Below, one piece after another: positions 31,202-41,441 of a DNA stretch of 64,000 bases. Every line of letters begins with the position of its first letter. The first letter of the stretch is position 1. The notes below the pieces were generated by a model. That model saw only the letters and a list, made by a program, of their open reading frames with translations. It did no database searches and was not told the origin of the DNA. Both the position numbers and the translations under genes were made by a program. The stretch is from positions 1-64,000 of the forward strand of contig NZ_CANQTS010000001.1 in the NCBI RefSeq assembly GCF_947626835.1. The letters run 5' to 3'. Origin of the DNA: an uncultured Acinetobacter sp. Lineage in GTDB: Bacteria; Pseudomonadota; Gammaproteobacteria; Pseudomonadales; Moraxellaceae.

Positions 31202-32104
31202 ATGCAATGGAAAGGGCGTCGCAGTAGTCACAATGTTGAAGATCGCCGTGGTGGTGGGGCAGCTAAAGCCGGTGGGGTGAGTATCTTAGGCCTAGTGGTG
31301 GCTTTTGTGGCATGGAAATTCTTTGGGGTTGACCCGCAACAAGCCTATCAAACAACCAAGCAGGTCACGCAAGGTCAAGTGAGCCAAGCAATTGGTTTAG
31401 AAAACCCCACGCCTGAGCAGCAAGAAGCGATGGAATTTGTCAGTGTGGTTTTAGCCGACACGGAAGACACATGGTCACAGGTCTTTCAACAGCAATTGGG
31501 GCAAAGCTATCCACCCCCGAAACTAGTTATTTTTAATGGTGTGGTGAATTCTGCCTGTGGTACAGCACAATCGGCCATGGGGCCATTTTATTGTCCTGCC
31601 GACCAAAAAGTTTATATTGATACCGGCTTCTTTAAAGATATGCGTAGCCAAATGGGCATTACTGGTGAGCAAAATGCTACGCAATTGTCGCGTAATGATC
31701 AAGCGGGTGACTTTGCTCAAGCCTATGTAATTGCACATGAAGTTGGCCACCATATTCAAACGGTTTTGGGTATTTCAAGCCAAGTTCAGCAAGCGCGTAG
31801 TCAAGCCAATAAAGCACAAGGCAATGCATTGTCGGTACGTCAAGAGTTACAAGCCGATTGCTTGGCAGGTGTGTGGGCGTATCATAACCATCAACGTACA
31901 CAGTTTTTAGAGCAAGGTGATATTGCCGAAGCGATGGATGCTGCGCATAAAATTGGCGATGATTACTTACAGAAAAAAGCCCAAGGTTATACCGTGCCGG
32001 ATAGTTTTACCCACGGTACAAGTGCACAGCGCATGAAATGGTTTGATATTGGCTGGAAAGGCGGACAAATCAATCAATGTGATACGTTTAATCAGCCCAT
32101 TTAA
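31202..32104 (+). CDS. ypfJ: YpfJ-type neutral zinc metallopeptidase
   Basis: A 300-aa protein of the family often named neutral zinc metallopeptidase. It starts MQWKGRRSSHNVEDRRG, followed by a transmembrane segment (about residues 26-42) and a domain outside the cytoplasm. The active-site motif HEVGHHIQ is at residues 179-186 and the downstream RQELQADCLAGVWA segment carries the third ligand. FYCPADQKVYIDTGFF is also typical. It lies 42 nt after the DUF808 gene, so the two may be co-transcribed. Substrate unknown. Confidence 0.9.
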   Translation: MQWKGRRSSHNVEDRRGGGAAKAGGVSILGLVVAFVAWKFFGVDPQQAYQTTKQVTQGQVSQAIGLENPTPEQQEAMEFVSVVLADTEDTWSQVFQQQLGQSYPPPKLVIFNGVVNSACGTAQSAMGPFYCPADQKVYIDTGFFKDMRSQMGITGEQNATQLSRNDQAGDFAQAYVIAHEVGHHIQTVLGISSQVQQARSQANKAQGNALSVRQELQADCLAGVWAYHNHQRTQFLEQGDIAEAMDAAHKIGDDYLQKKAQGYTVPDSFTHGTSAQRMKWFDIGWKGGQINQCDTFNQPI

Positions 32105-32341
32105 GGAAATTAAGGCTAATGAAATGGCAGACTTAAAAAATAGGCTGCCATTTTCTTGTGAGATTGAATGATCAAAGCAACGCTGTAGTGTTGGACAAAG
32201 CCCAAGCATACTGTATTGGGCTATTTTACTTTTGCACCCAGCTTAAGCATAAAACACGCTACAATAATCATATTAAAAAATGCAAAAAACCAAAGCATTT
32301 TTCCTCAAAATATTAGATTTACCGCCATACATGGAAAGCCG

Positions 32342-33841
32342 ATGGGAAATTATTTTTTTCTACAAGTATTCACCGTGATTTTTGCACTGTCGATTGCAAC
32401 CACGATTTTTAACAAGCGAGTACTTGGCTTTCCACAGGCAATTGGTGTACCGATTGTGTCGGCAATTTTTGTGTTTATTTTGCAATGGGCCGCAAGCTTA
32501 TTTAATGGTAATCCGTTTATTGTGATTAATTTGCACAATATTGAAGAAGCAGTTAGAAATATTGATTTTTATGACTTTTTAATTAATGGCGTAATCTGTT
32601 TTATTTTAACCTCATCGGCGTTGAAATTTAAGGTTTCTGATTTACAAAGCCATTGGAAACCCATTGGCATTTTAGCCAGTCTCGCTTTGGTGTTATGTGC
32701 CGTATTTTTTGGCGTGGTGCTGTATGGCTATCAATTTTTAATGGGGCAGCAGGTTGATTTATTGGTGTTATTGCTGCTTGGTGCAGCTTTAGGCGCAACT
32801 GACCCGATTGGGATTAAGGGAGTGCTCAGTTCAGTACGTGCGCCTCATCACCTCATGGTTAAATTAGAAGGTGAGTCTTTATTTAATGATGCCATGTGTA
32901 TTGCAGTGTTTATGACTTTACTTAATGTTTTAAAGGGCGAAAATTTTACCGTACTGGGTGTCTTAGAAACCTTACTTTATGAAATTGTGGTGGCTGTGGT
33001 GATTGGCGTAGCCTTTGGTCATGGGATTTTACGTTTATTACGCGGTAAACACGAAATGGAGTCCTTAATTTTAACCACAGCATTGTTAGCCTGTGGTTCA
33101 TATCTGGTGGCTTTATTTGCACATGCCTCTGCACCGATTGCTTGTGTGATTGGGGGCTTAATTGTGGGTAATAAATGGAAAGAAATTTTACAAGAGCTAG
33201 AGATTCGTGAAGTCAATCATTTTTGGCATACGGTTGAAGGCATTATTAATTCGTTCTTGTTTACCTTAATTGGGTTGGAGCTATTTATTTTAGATTTAAG
33301 CTTTCATTTAATTTTAGGTGGCATTGTGGCCTTTATGATTTTGCATGCCTCACGTTTTGCTGCCAATTATTTATCCTTTGCTTTTTTCCCGAGTGTACGT
33401 AAAAAAAGTTATAACGGCAGCTTAACCATTTTGTCTTGGGGTGGGGTACGTGGTGGCATTTCATTGGCACTGATTTTGGCAGTGGCAAATATTCCCCAGT
33501 TGGCAGAATATAGTAGCATCTTGATTGGTTATACCTTTATTGCAGTGTTGTTATCGGGTGTGGTATGTGGTCTAGGTTTACCTGCAGTGATGAATGCCTT
33601 TTATTATAATCCGCAGCAAGAAACCACAGGCTTTAAAGGCTGGTATCAGCGTATGTGCCATAAAATGAATCGTAAAGGATTTCAGTATCGGGTGAGTGAA
33701 GATGCGCAAGGGCGTGAGGTAATTACAGTGTATAAAGCCGATGAATTAATTGACTTACGCAGTGATGATGGAATTGCTGCCGTGCATAATCCTGAAAAAG
33801 CCCAAGAGGTAAAACGCTTAGAAAGCCCTGATAATTTCTAA
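32342..33841 (+). CDS. CPA1-family Na+/H+ antiporter
   Basis: A 499-aa inner-membrane cation:proton antiporter with about 12 transmembrane helices and a cytoplasmic C-terminal tail of about 80 residues. The family motif is clear: ALGATDPIGIKGVLSS, then KLEGESLFNDAMCIAVF, holding the ion-binding Asp in FNDA, and later LSWGGVRGGISLALILAV. The ATG at 32342 (MGNYFFLQVF) has GGAAAG upstream and starts at the first helix; the frame extends 42 codons further without a good site. The cation (Na+, Li+ or K+) cannot be told from sequence. Confidence 0.88.
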   Translation: MGNYFFLQVFTVIFALSIATTIFNKRVLGFPQAIGVPIVSAIFVFILQWAASLFNGNPFIVINLHNIEEAVRNIDFYDFLINGVICFILTSSALKFKVSDLQSHWKPIGILASLALVLCAVFFGVVLYGYQFLMGQQVDLLVLLLLGAALGATDPIGIKGVLSSVRAPHHLMVKLEGESLFNDAMCIAVFMTLLNVLKGENFTVLGVLETLLYEIVVAVVIGVAFGHGILRLLRGKHEMESLILTTALLACGSYLVALFAHASAPIACVIGGLIVGNKWKEILQELEIREVNHFWHTVEGIINSFLFTLIGLELFILDLSFHLILGGIVAFMILHASRFAANYLSFAFFPSVRKKSYNGSLTILSWGGVRGGISLALILAVANIPQLAEYSSILIGYTFIAVLLSGVVCGLGLPAVMNAFYYNPQQETTGFKGWYQRMCHKMNRKGFQYRVSEDAQGREVITVYKADELIDLRSDDGIAAVHNPEKAQEVKRLESPDNF

Positions 33842-33847
33842 TGCTTG

Positions 33848-34174
33848 ATGAATATGAAAAAGTCTATACAGCATGAACTCGCCCCCATCATTTTAGCTGT
33901 GGTGGCGCAAATCCCGTATGGTTATGTGGCAAGCTATGGACAAGTGGCGCGGCTTGCAGGTTTAGCTCAACATGCACGTTTAGTCGGACGCGTGTTGCAA
34001 TGCATTGATCAAGATAGTGATTTACCTTGGCATCGTGTGGTGAATGCACAAGGGCGTATTTGTACGCAAAACTTAAGCAATGGCGAGAATTTACAGGTGT
34101 TGTTGTTAGCGCGAGAAGGTATTGTGGTCAATCATCAGCGTGTCAACATGCGCCAATATAGATGGCAGATGTAA
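33848..34174 (+). CDS. Alkyltransferase-like protein (ATL, YbaZ type)
   Basis: A 108-aa homolog of the C-terminal DNA-binding domain of O6-alkylguanine transferases. The acceptor motif PCHRV is replaced by PWHRVV, Trp at about residue 61, so it cannot dealkylate DNA. Known ATLs bind O6-alkylguanine and hand it to nucleotide excision repair. The helix-turn-helix region (SYGQVARLAGLAQHARLVGRVL) is intact. ATG 33848 or 33854 could be used; no strong ribosome site is seen. With only 6 nt to the antiporter stop it probably relies on coupled translation. Confidence 0.92.
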   Translation: MNMKKSIQHELAPIILAVVAQIPYGYVASYGQVARLAGLAQHARLVGRVLQCIDQDSDLPWHRVVNAQGRICTQNLSNGENLQVLLLAREGIVVNHQRVNMRQYRWQM

Positions 34175-34212
34175 AAACTCCCCACATGAGTGTGGGGAGC
34201 ATATTTTTTTTA
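34173..34212. terminator. Bidirectional terminator between ATL gene and uspA
   Basis: Stem CTCCCCACA / TGTGGGGAG (34178-34199) with loop TGAG, an A-run to the left and a T-run to the right. Confidence 0.9.
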
Positions 34213-34653
34213 AGGATGACGTACCACAAGCACAGGAATATCGACTTCTGTGAGTACATTTTGCGCAACACTACCTAAAAATAATTTTTTAAGACCCGTG
34301 CGACCATGTGAGCCAATAATAATCAGATCAACATTTAATTCTTCTGCGGCTTTCACCAACTCGCGATGCACCACTTGACCTTCAACCAATTTGGTGTCTA
34401 CTTCTACGCCTAATTCAGCAAATTTCTCTTTTGCGCTGCTGAGATCGCTTAAGATTGCGCCACGGGCGCGTTCGATCATGTCATTGGTTTGAGATGCAGA
34501 AATATATTCAGCGGCAATATACGGGTCAAGTGCTAATACCTGTACCACGGTAATTTTAGAGTTAAATGCTTTGGCAAAGTCAGCAGCTTTTTCCACAGCG
34601 GCAAGTGAGGTTGCTGAGCCATCGACTGGGACAAGGATATGTTGGTAAGCCAT
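34210..34653 (-). CDS. Universal stress protein, UspA family
   Basis: A 147-aa cytosolic single-domain Usp. It starts MAYQHILVPVDGSATSLAAVEKA, and the C-terminal ATP-binding motif is GSHGRTGLKKLFLGSVAQNV (G-2X-G-9X-G-S pattern), so it is likely an ATP-binding, dimeric Usp. It stands alone with a short promoter region. The trigger is unknown. Confidence 0.92.
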   Translation of the reverse strand: MAYQHILVPVDGSATSLAAVEKAADFAKAFNSKITVVQVLALDPYIAAEYISASQTNDMIERARGAILSDLSSAKEKFAELGVEVDTKLVEGQVVHRELVKAAEELNVDLIIIGSHGRTGLKKLFLGSVAQNVLTEVDIPVLVVRHP

Positions 34654-34996
34654 GTTGTTGTTCCTTATTGTTAGGTTTTAATGTTTATGTTGCTATAGTA
34701 ACGCAAAATTTCTTTGAATAAAACCAAGTAAATTCATCTAGATAATTTAAGCTTTGGCAAAATTGAAGCTAACAGAAAATTGTGAAGATACAAGGGTGAT
34801 TGCCACCAAAGTCGGGGCATATATAGACGAATGGTCAACGTTTAGGTGAACAACTCACCCATTATGTAGATAGGTTGCAATGTGGTGCAGAACGTTAGGG
34901 TGACGTGGTGAGTGACACCTTGGAAAAACATTGTTTATAGCATTTTGTATTTCTTGAATTAGCTATAAGGAAGAGAAGAATTATCTTTTTACTGTG
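34654..34996. other. uspA-acetyltransferase intergenic region
   Basis: 343 nt. The part near 34654 is the uspA promoter area. The middle has a G+C-richer block, 34802-34940, that looks like decayed coding DNA and is described separately. No RNA signature seen. Confidence 0.5.
34802..34940 (+). pseudogene. Possible coding remnant
   Basis: In one frame 34802-34828 reads ATKVGAYIDE; in another, 34830-34895 reads NGQRLGEQLTHYVDRLQCGA, then a stop, then GDVVSDTLEKHCL. The composition is less A+T-rich than its surroundings and the peptides look protein-like, but there is no start, ribosome site or intact frame. I do not recognise the source. It could be chance. Confidence 0.25.
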
Positions 34997-35617
34997 CTAT
35001 ATGCTTAGTGAAGTGAATAATTCCTCAATATCATCCGTCTGCAACTGTTCACGCATTTTTAAAAACTGTTTTTCGTCTAAGTCATACAGATTTAAAGAAA
35101 GCAATTTTTGTATATCTTCTTCTGAAAAACGATATTTAATGATTTTAGCCGGTACACCGCCCACCACTGCATAAGGCGGTACGTCTTTAGTCACCACAGC
35201 ACCTGTGGCCACCACAGCACCTTCGCCTAAAGTCACGCCTTGCATGATCATGGCACGCGAACCAATCCAACAGCCATCGCCAATCACGGTGTCGCCTGCG
35301 GGCACAAAACTACGTGTATCAAATGGAAAAGCTGAAATCCAATCGGTGCGGTGTAATTGGTTGCCGCCCATCATAATCACGCACTCTGCGCCAAAACAGA
35401 CAAAGTTACCAATATAAAGCTGATCAATCGGTTTATCAGGCGTGGAAGCTTTGTTATGTAAATAGCGCACCACACAACGCTCAAAACCTTGATCCCAATA
35501 CGCTGAGTAGTAACTGTAATTGCCTTTGATATGAATATTGGGGTTGCGAACGGTTTTAGCAATAAACTCAAACTCACACCAATGTTTTACAGGCGAATTA
35601 ATTAACGGCTCAGACAT
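34997..35617 (-). CDS. Hexapeptide-repeat acetyltransferase, CatB/Vat type
   Basis: A 206-aa left-handed beta-helix acyltransferase of the xenobiotic acetyltransferase group. Hexapeptide repeats cover [20 protein letters not shown] and [20 protein letters not shown], followed by the typical [18 protein letters not shown]. The N-terminal [19 protein letters not shown] region and the [11 protein letters not shown] loop are also CatB-like. ATG 35617 is chosen; a GTG two codons upstream is possible. Chromosomal members of this group often have unknown substrates, so I would not call it a resistance gene. Confidence 0.85.
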   Translation of the reverse strand: MSEPLINSPVKHWCEFEFIAKTVRNPNIHIKGNYSYYSAYWDQGFERCVVRYLHNKASTPDKPIDQLYIGNFVCFGAECVIMMGGNQLHRTDWISAFPFDTRSFVPAGDTVIGDGCWIGSRAMIMQGVTLGEGAVVATGAVVTKDVPPYAVVGGVPAKIIKYRFSEEDIQKLLSLNLYDLDEKQFLKMREQLQTDDIEELFTSLSI

Positions 35618-35727
35618 AAACACTCAAGGCAAATAGCGAAGCCCAAAGTATAGCCGAAAATTGGCAGCGCGTTTTTGGCAAATTTATTTTATAGTGCTGC
35701 AAGGTCATAATTAAATCGGGCACCATC

Positions 35728-36360
35728 ATGTCTATTCCTCAAGAATTTCAAGAAACAAGACCCACCGAAATTGCGCGTTTAATCGATGAATATCCTTTAG
35801 CATGTATTGTGGCACATAGCAAATCAGGTCTTGTGGCTACACATTTACCGCTGTTATTAAAAGATCAAACTTGCTTGGTGGGGCATATGGCATGTGCCAA
35901 CGAGTTGTTTACTCAAGTCAAGGCAGGGCAAGAGGTATTGTGTATTTTTAAAGGCGAAGATGCTTATATCTCTGCCAATGATTATCCAAGTAAGCAAATT
36001 GATCATCAAAAAGTACCTACATGGAATTATCAAGCGCTACATGTACATGGCACAATTGAATTTTTTCATGCTCAAAAAACTAAGCTTGCTGCATTAGGTC
36101 AACTGACCCAACAACAAGAACGCAAAACCTATGGCAAAGCAGCTTGGAAAATGGCAGATGCACCACGTGATTATCTTTTGGGCTTACTTGAGGATTTAGT
36201 GGTGTTTAATATTCAGATTAGCGCTATACACGCAATTTCTAAACTTAGTCAGGATAAAACCGCATCAGATCAGGCTGGGGTACAGTTGGCTTTACAGCAA
36301 CGTGATCAGTTAAAACTAGCAGCTTGTATGCAAAATACTTATAAAAAACCCCTCAAATGA
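35728..36360 (+). CDS. PaiB-like FMN-binding protein
   Basis: A 210-aa protein of the FMN_bind_2/PaiB family. The N-terminal half has RPTEIARLIDEYPLACIVAH, THLPLLL and GHMACAN, and the signature VPTWNYQALHVHG is near residues 96-108. PaiB of Bacillus was named a negative transcriptional regulator, but the fold is that of a flavin-binding split barrel, so enzymatic function is possible. Its stop codon lies within the greA terminator hairpin, with which it converges. Confidence 0.87.
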   Translation: MSIPQEFQETRPTEIARLIDEYPLACIVAHSKSGLVATHLPLLLKDQTCLVGHMACANELFTQVKAGQEVLCIFKGEDAYISANDYPSKQIDHQKVPTWNYQALHVHGTIEFFHAQKTKLAALGQLTQQQERKTYGKAAWKMADAPRDYLLGLLEDLVVFNIQISAIHAISKLSQDKTASDQAGVQLALQQRDQLKLAACMQNTYKKPLK

Positions 36361-36366
36361 GGGGTT
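36343..36366 (-). terminator. greA terminator overlapping the PaiB-like gene end
   Basis: Stem AACCCCTC / GAGGGGTT with loop AAAT. On the minus strand it ends in six T. It covers the stop codon (36358-36360) and last residues of the converging gene. Confidence 0.8.
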
Positions 36367-36385
36367 AGATCAGTTTTGCTGAAAT

Positions 36386-36862
36386 TTAGAGGTATTCAAC
36401 ACTCACGATTTCATATTCAACTTCACCTTGTGGTGTTACGATTTTGACGTCATCGCCTTCGCTTTTGCCCAATAAACCACGAGCAATTGGTGAGTTGACA
36501 GAGATCTTATTGATTTTAAAGTCAGCTTCGTCATCACCTACGATTTTATAGGTCTTTTGCTCTTCGGTGTCTAAGTTTTCAATAGTGACTGTCACACCAA
36601 AAACCACACGACCATTTTGTTCAAGATCTTTAACGTCGATAACTTGAGCCGCGCCCAATTTACCTTCGATGTCTTGTACACGACCTTCACAGAAACCTTG
36701 CTGTTCACGCGCTGCGTGGTATTCGGCATTTTCTTTTAAGTCGCCGTGTTCACGCGCTTCTGCAATCGCGGCAATAATACGAGGACGGTCAACTGTTTTA
36801 AGTTGATGTAATTCTTTCTCTAAGGCAATTTTGCCTTCAGGCGTCATAGGATAACGTTGCAT
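36386..36862 (-). CDS. greA: Transcript cleavage factor GreA
   Basis: Enters the RNA polymerase secondary channel and stimulates cleavage of backtracked RNA. The product is exactly 158 aa from ATG 36862, with GAGGG 5 nt upstream; a TTG four codons earlier would give a nonstandard N-terminus. The N-terminal coiled coil has the catalytic tip acidic pair in [11 protein letters not shown]. The C-terminal FKBP-like domain ends [13 protein letters not shown]. It lies downstream of carAB, with an intrinsic terminator just before it. Confidence 0.97.
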   Translation of the reverse strand: MQRYPMTPEGKIALEKELHQLKTVDRPRIIAAIAEAREHGDLKENAEYHAAREQQGFCEGRVQDIEGKLGAAQVIDVKDLEQNGRVVFGVTVTIENLDTEEQKTYKIVGDDEADFKINKISVNSPIARGLLGKSEGDDVKIVTPQGEVEYEIVSVEYL

Positions 36863-36893
36863 GTTGTCCCTCAAAAAGTGAAATCTATAAATG

Positions 36894-36924
36894 AAAAAAA
36901 GCCCGCCACCAAGAAGGTGGCGGG
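36894..36924 (-). terminator. carAB terminator / greA leader hairpin
   Basis: On the minus strand the perfect stem CCCGCCACC / GGTGGCGGG with loop TTCTT is followed by seven T. It lies between the carB stop (36941) and only about 30 nt before the greA start, leaving no room for a greA promoter after it. Confidence 0.9.
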
Positions 36925-36940
36925 ACTTCCTGGAAGCGAA

Positions 36941-39900
36941 TTAACCTTGAGTTAAATCTTGTAGACGATAAACATCCATCGGTAACTTAATCGCTAAAGC
37001 TTGGCATACCGCATCTGCACCATTTAAGGTTGTGGTGTTATACACTTTACCTTGAAGGGCTGAACGACGGATCGAGAATGAATCCTCTTGTGCCTTTTTA
37101 CCTTCAGTCGTGTTAATCACAAGGTGGATTTCGCCGTTTTTAATACGATCCACAATGTTAGGACGACCTTCAGTCACTTTGTTGACACGTTCACATTCAA
37201 GACCAGCTTCGCTCAGTACTTTAAATGTACCATCAGTTGCAAGAATCTTGAAGCCTAGTTCAATCAGCTGTTTAGCAATACCAGCAGCACGTGGCTTGTC
37301 TGAGTCACGTACAGAGATAAATGCATGTTTCACTTCGCCTTCTGTTGGCAAACCTGGTAAACGTTCATTCGCGCCAAGTACCGCTTTATAGAACGCTTCA
37401 CCAAAGGTTTTACCCACACCCATTACTTCGCCAGTCGACTTCATCTCAGGGCCAAGGATTGGGTCAACGCCCGGGAATTTATTGAATGGGAACACTGCTT
37501 CTTTTACAGAGAAGTGAGCAGGGATGATCTCTTGAGTAAAGCCTTGCGACTCTAAAGATTGACCCGCCATACAACGTGCAGCTACTTTGGCTAAAGACTC
37601 ACCGATACACTTAGAAACAAACGGCACAGTACGTGATGCACGTGGGTTCACTTCTAGGATGTAAACGTCGTCGCCTTTCACAGCAAACTGAACGTTCATC
37701 AAACCAATAACACCAAGCTCTTTGGCCATAGCAACAGTTTGACGACGCATTTCGTCCTGTACTTCTTTAGATAAAGAGTACGGAGGAATAGAACATGCTG
37801 AGTCACCTGAGTGAATACCGGCTTGTTCGATGTGCTGCATGATACCGCCAATCACAACGTCTTTACCGTCAGATACGCAGTCTACATCCACTTCGATCGC
37901 ATCATCTAAGAAACGGTCAAGTAAAACAGGAGAGTCGTTAGACGCTTGAACTGCATCGCGTAAGTAGCGTTTTAACTCTTCATCGTTATACACGATTTCC
38001 ATTGCACGACCACCAAGTACGTATGATGGACGTACCACAAGTGGATAGCCGACTTTAGATGCTTCAGCCATACCTTCTTCAGCAGATTTTACAATGCTGT
38101 TGTTTGGTTGACGAAGTTGTAGACGTTGAATCATTTGTTGGAAACGTTCACGGTCTTCTGCACGGTCAATTGCATCAGGTGATGTACCGATAATTGGTGC
38201 ACCAGCTTCTTCTAAAGCACGCGCCAATTTAAGTGGTGTTTGACCACCGTACTGAACGATAATGCCTTTAGGCTTCTCGATACGGACGATTTCAAGAACA
38301 TCTTCTAAAGTAATTGGTTCGAAGTACAAACGATCAGATGTATCGTAATCTGTAGACACCGTTTCAGGGTTACAGTTCACCATGATAGTTTCGTAGCCGT
38401 CTTCACGCATAGCAAGGGCTGCGTGTACACAGCAGTAATCGAATTCGATACCTTGACCAATACGGTTAGGACCGCCACCAATCACCATGATTTTGTCACG
38501 AGTCGATGGATTCGCTTCACATTCTTCATCGTAAGTTGAGTACATGTAAGCTGTGTCAGATTCAAACTCTGCAGCACATGTATCCACACGTTTGTAAACT
38601 GGCATTACGCCTAAGTTCCAACGGTATTTACGGAATTGTTTTTGTGAAATGCCCATCAAGTCGGCAATACGAAGATCTGATAAACCTTTACGTTTAAATG
38701 CACGGATGTTGTCGGCATTTAAATCACCAAAACCTAAGGTTTTGATTTGGTTTTCAGTTTTGATGATGTCTTCGATTTGAATCAAGAACCATTTGTCGAT
38801 ATTGGTTGCAGCAAACACTTCATCAAGGTTAAAACCATGACGGAATGCATCGCCAACAAACCAAATACGCTCAGGACCTGGAACTTTAAGCTCTTGTAAG
38901 ATTTTCTCACGCGCGCCTTCAGTACCCAATTCGATTTTTTCGTCAAAACCAGATGCCCCCACTTCTAAACCACGAAGTGCTTTTTGCATAGATTCTTGGA
39001 AGTTACGACCAATCGCCATCACTTCACCTACAGATTTCATCTGTGTGGTTAAAGTTGCATCAGCTTGTGGGAATTTCTCGAAGTTGAAACGAGGAATCTT
39101 GGTTACAACGTAGTCAATCGCAGGTTCAAAAGACGCTGGTGTTGTACCGCCAGTGATGTCATTTTTCAACTCATCAAGCGTATAACCCACAGCTAGTTTC
39201 GCAGCAATCTTAGCAATTGGGAAACCAGTTGCTTTAGATGCAAGGGCAGAAGAACGAGATACACGAGGGTTCATCTCGATCACAACCATACGACCAGTTT
39301 TCGGGCAAATACCGAACTGTACGTTTGAACCACCAGTTTCTACACCAATTTCACGAAGTACAGCTAAAGATGCATTACGTAAAAGTTGGAATTCTTTGTC
39401 TGTTAGGGTTTGTGCAGGAGCAACAGTGATTGAGTCACCAGTGTGCACGCCCATTGGGTCAAAGTTTTCAATGGTACATACAATGATACAGTTGTCGTTT
39501 TTATCACGAACAACTTCCATCTCGTATTCTTTCCAACCAATTAAAGATTCATCAATCAATAATTGTTTAGTCGGAGAAAGATCGAAACCGCGTTCACAAA
39601 TTTCAATGAATTCTTCACGGTTATAAGCAATACCGCCGCCTGAACCACCCATCGTGAATGATGGACGAATGATCACAGGGAAGCCAAAGCGTGCTTGAAT
39701 TTCTAAAGCTTCTTCCATTGACTCAGCAATGTCAGCTTTTGGACATTCAAGGCCGATTTTACGCATTGCTTGGTCAAACAATTTACGGTCTTCAGCTTTT
39801 TCGATCGCTTCTTTGGTTGCGCCGATCAATTCAACATTGTATTTTTCTAAAATGCCGTGCTCATCAAGGGCAAGGGCACAGTTCAATGCAGTTTGACCAC

Positions 39901-40171
39901 CCATTGTTGGAAGAACTGCATCTGGGCGTTCTTTTTCAATGATCGCTGCAACAGTTTGCCATGTAATCGGTTCGATATACGTTGCATCTGCCATTGCAGG
40001 GTCAGTCATAATGGTCGCTGGGTTAGAGTTGACCAAAATAACACGGTAACCTTCTTCACGAAGGGCTTTACATGCTTGCGCGCCTGAATAGTCAAACTCA
40101 CATGCCTGACCAATCACAATTGGACCCGCACCTAGAATTAAGATGCTTTTAATGTCTGTACGTTTAGCCAT
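36941..40171 (-). CDS. carB: Carbamoyl-phosphate synthase large subunit
   Basis: Makes carbamoyl phosphate from bicarbonate, ATP and ammonia delivered by CarA, for pyrimidine and arginine synthesis. The product is 1076 aa with two homologous ATP-grasp halves (first: [22 protein letters not shown]; second: [21 protein letters not shown]), the middle oligomerisation segment, and a C-terminal regulatory MGS domain (about residue 935 on; [20 protein letters not shown]). The start has AAGGA upstream, 13 nt after carA. The order is carA-carB-greA. Confidence 0.98.
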   Translation of the reverse strand: MAKRTDIKSILILGAGPIVIGQACEFDYSGAQACKALREEGYRVILVNSNPATIMTDPAMADATYIEPITWQTVAAIIEKERPDAVLPTMGGQTALNCALALDEHGILEKYNVELIGATKEAIEKAEDRKLFDQAMRKIGLECPKADIAESMEEALEIQARFGFPVIIRPSFTMGGSGGGIAYNREEFIEICERGFDLSPTKQLLIDESLIGWKEYEMEVVRDKNDNCIIVCTIENFDPMGVHTGDSITVAPAQTLTDKEFQLLRNASLAVLREIGVETGGSNVQFGICPKTGRMVVIEMNPRVSRSSALASKATGFPIAKIAAKLAVGYTLDELKNDITGGTTPASFEPAIDYVVTKIPRFNFEKFPQADATLTTQMKSVGEVMAIGRNFQESMQKALRGLEVGASGFDEKIELGTEGAREKILQELKVPGPERIWFVGDAFRHGFNLDEVFAATNIDKWFLIQIEDIIKTENQIKTLGFGDLNADNIRAFKRKGLSDLRIADLMGISQKQFRKYRWNLGVMPVYKRVDTCAAEFESDTAYMYSTYDEECEANPSTRDKIMVIGGGPNRIGQGIEFDYCCVHAALAMREDGYETIMVNCNPETVSTDYDTSDRLYFEPITLEDVLEIVRIEKPKGIIVQYGGQTPLKLARALEEAGAPIIGTSPDAIDRAEDRERFQQMIQRLQLRQPNNSIVKSAEEGMAEASKVGYPLVVRPSYVLGGRAMEIVYNDEELKRYLRDAVQASNDSPVLLDRFLDDAIEVDVDCVSDGKDVVIGGIMQHIEQAGIHSGDSACSIPPYSLSKEVQDEMRRQTVAMAKELGVIGLMNVQFAVKGDDVYILEVNPRASRTVPFVSKCIGESLAKVAARCMAGQSLESQGFTQEIIPAHFSVKEAVFPFNKFPGVDPILGPEMKSTGEVMGVGKTFGEAFYKAVLGANERLPGLPTEGEVKHAFISVRDSDKPRAAGIAKQLIELGFKILATDGTFKVLSEAGLECERVNKVTEGRPNIVDRIKNGEIHLVINTTEGKKAQEDSFSIRRSALQGKVYNTTTLNGADAVCQALAIKLPMDVYRLQDLTQG

Positions 40172-40184
40172 GATGCTTCCTTAA

Positions 40185-41327
40185 TTACTTCTTAGATGCT
40201 TCGATAAGTTCGATGAAATGATCGAACAATGGTGCGCAGTCATGAGGACCCGGGCTTGCTTCAGGGTGACCTTGGAAGCTAAACGCAGGCTTGTCGGTAC
40301 GATGAATCCCTTGTAGGGTTTGATCGAACAATGACTTGTGCGTCGCTTTAAGGTTTGCAGGTAAACTATCTGCATCCACTGCAAAGCCGTGGTTTTGTGA
40401 AGTAATCATCACTGTGCCAGTTTCGATGTTCTGTACAGGATGGTTAGCACCGTGGTGACCGTGAGGCATTTTTACAGTCTTCGCGCCACTTGCAAGTGCA
40501 AGAATTTGGTGACCCAAGCAAATACCAAAAACAGGTACGTTACGAGCATCTTCTACAATGGTTTTTACAGCTTCAATTGCGTAGTCACATGCAGCAGGAT
40601 CGCCAGGGCCGTTCGATAAGAACACGCCATCTGGATTTAACGCTAACACGTCAGCCGCAGGAGTTTGTGCAGGAACAACAGTTAATTTACAACCGCGATC
40701 TGCAAGCATACGTAAGATGTTGGTTTTGACACCGTAATCGTATGCAACAACATGGAATTTAAGTTCAGGTTGAGAAAAACCTTTGCCAAGCGTCCAAGAA
40801 CCCTCAGTCCATTCAAAACCGTTCGGATCACAGCACTCTTTTGCAAGGTCTAAACCATTTAAGCCACCAAACGCACGTGCTTTTTCTAATGCTTGTTCTT
40901 CTGTGATATTTTCACCAGCTAAGATACAGCCGTTTTGCGCGCCTTTGTCACGTAAAATACGTGTTAAGCGTCGAGTGTCGATATCTGCAATGGCAACCAC
41001 ATTGTGCGCTTTTAAGTAATCACCTAGTGATTGCTCGGCACGGAAGTTGCTATGTAATAAAGGAAGGTCACGGATAATTAAACCGTTGGCCCATACTTTG
41101 TGAATGCGACCCGACTCAGCGTCTTCTTCATTACAACCTGTATTACCGATATGTGGGTAAGTTAAAGTCACAAGTTGTTGCGCATAACTTGGGTCAGTCA
41201 AAATTTCTTGATAGCCAGTCATGGCAGTATTGAAAACGACTTCACCAGTCGTACTACCCGATGCACCAATAGACGTTCCTTTAAAGATCGTACCATCGGC
41301 AAGGGCTAAAATGGCGGGAGTGCTCAA
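40185..41327 (-). CDS. carA: Carbamoyl-phosphate synthase small subunit
   Basis: Glutamine amidotransferase subunit. The product is 380 aa. The class I GATase nucleophile is in [13 protein letters not shown] and the catalytic His-Glu in [11 protein letters not shown]. The N-terminal domain has [24 protein letters not shown] sequence. The start is TTG at 41327 (giving [11 protein letters not shown]): AGGAG lies 7 nt upstream and no ATG is near. It is preceded by an attenuator-like leader. Confidence 0.96.
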   Translation of the reverse strand: MSTPAILALADGTIFKGTSIGASGSTTGEVVFNTAMTGYQEILTDPSYAQQLVTLTYPHIGNTGCNEEDAESGRIHKVWANGLIIRDLPLLHSNFRAEQSLGDYLKAHNVVAIADIDTRRLTRILRDKGAQNGCILAGENITEEQALEKARAFGGLNGLDLAKECCDPNGFEWTEGSWTLGKGFSQPELKFHVVAYDYGVKTNILRMLADRGCKLTVVPAQTPAADVLALNPDGVFLSNGPGDPAACDYAIEAVKTIVEDARNVPVFGICLGHQILALASGAKTVKMPHGHHGANHPVQNIETGTVMITSQNHGFAVDADSLPANLKATHKSLFDQTLQGIHRTDKPAFSFQGHPEASPGPHDCAPLFDHFIELIEASKK

Positions 41328-41353
41328 ACCAAAGCTCCTGAAATTTAGGCTGT

Positions 41354-41420
41354 AAAAAAGCGAGAAGACGAAAAAAAAGGAAGGTTATTTTTTAAACCTA
41401 CCCTCCCTTGTCTGCTCGCT
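41354..41420 (-). promoter_or_regulatory. Nested double-terminator leader of carAB
   Basis: On the minus strand, an outer stem AGCGAGCAGACA / CGTCTTCTCGCT ends in TTTTTT (41354-41359). Inside it, a second stem GGTAGGTT / AACCTTCC ends in eight T (41371-41378). The two can form together or singly. The structure begins within about 15 nt of the predicted transcript start and ends about 25 nt before the carA TTG, so most transcripts must either stop here or read through under control. Confidence 0.75.
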
Positions 41421-41435
41421 TGAACTTAACACGGA

Positions 41436-41441
41436 ATTATA
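41436..41441 (-). promoter_or_regulatory. carA promoter -10 box
   Basis: A consensus TATAAT on the minus strand, preceded by a weak -35 (TAGACT at 17-nt spacing). It predicts a transcript start near 41428, just before the attenuator stem. Confidence 0.65.

Noticed and set aside
34997..35617. Reading the CatB-like acetyltransferase as an antibiotic-resistance gene
   Set aside because: The fold is clear, but the gene is in a core setting with no mobile element, and family members have many substrates.
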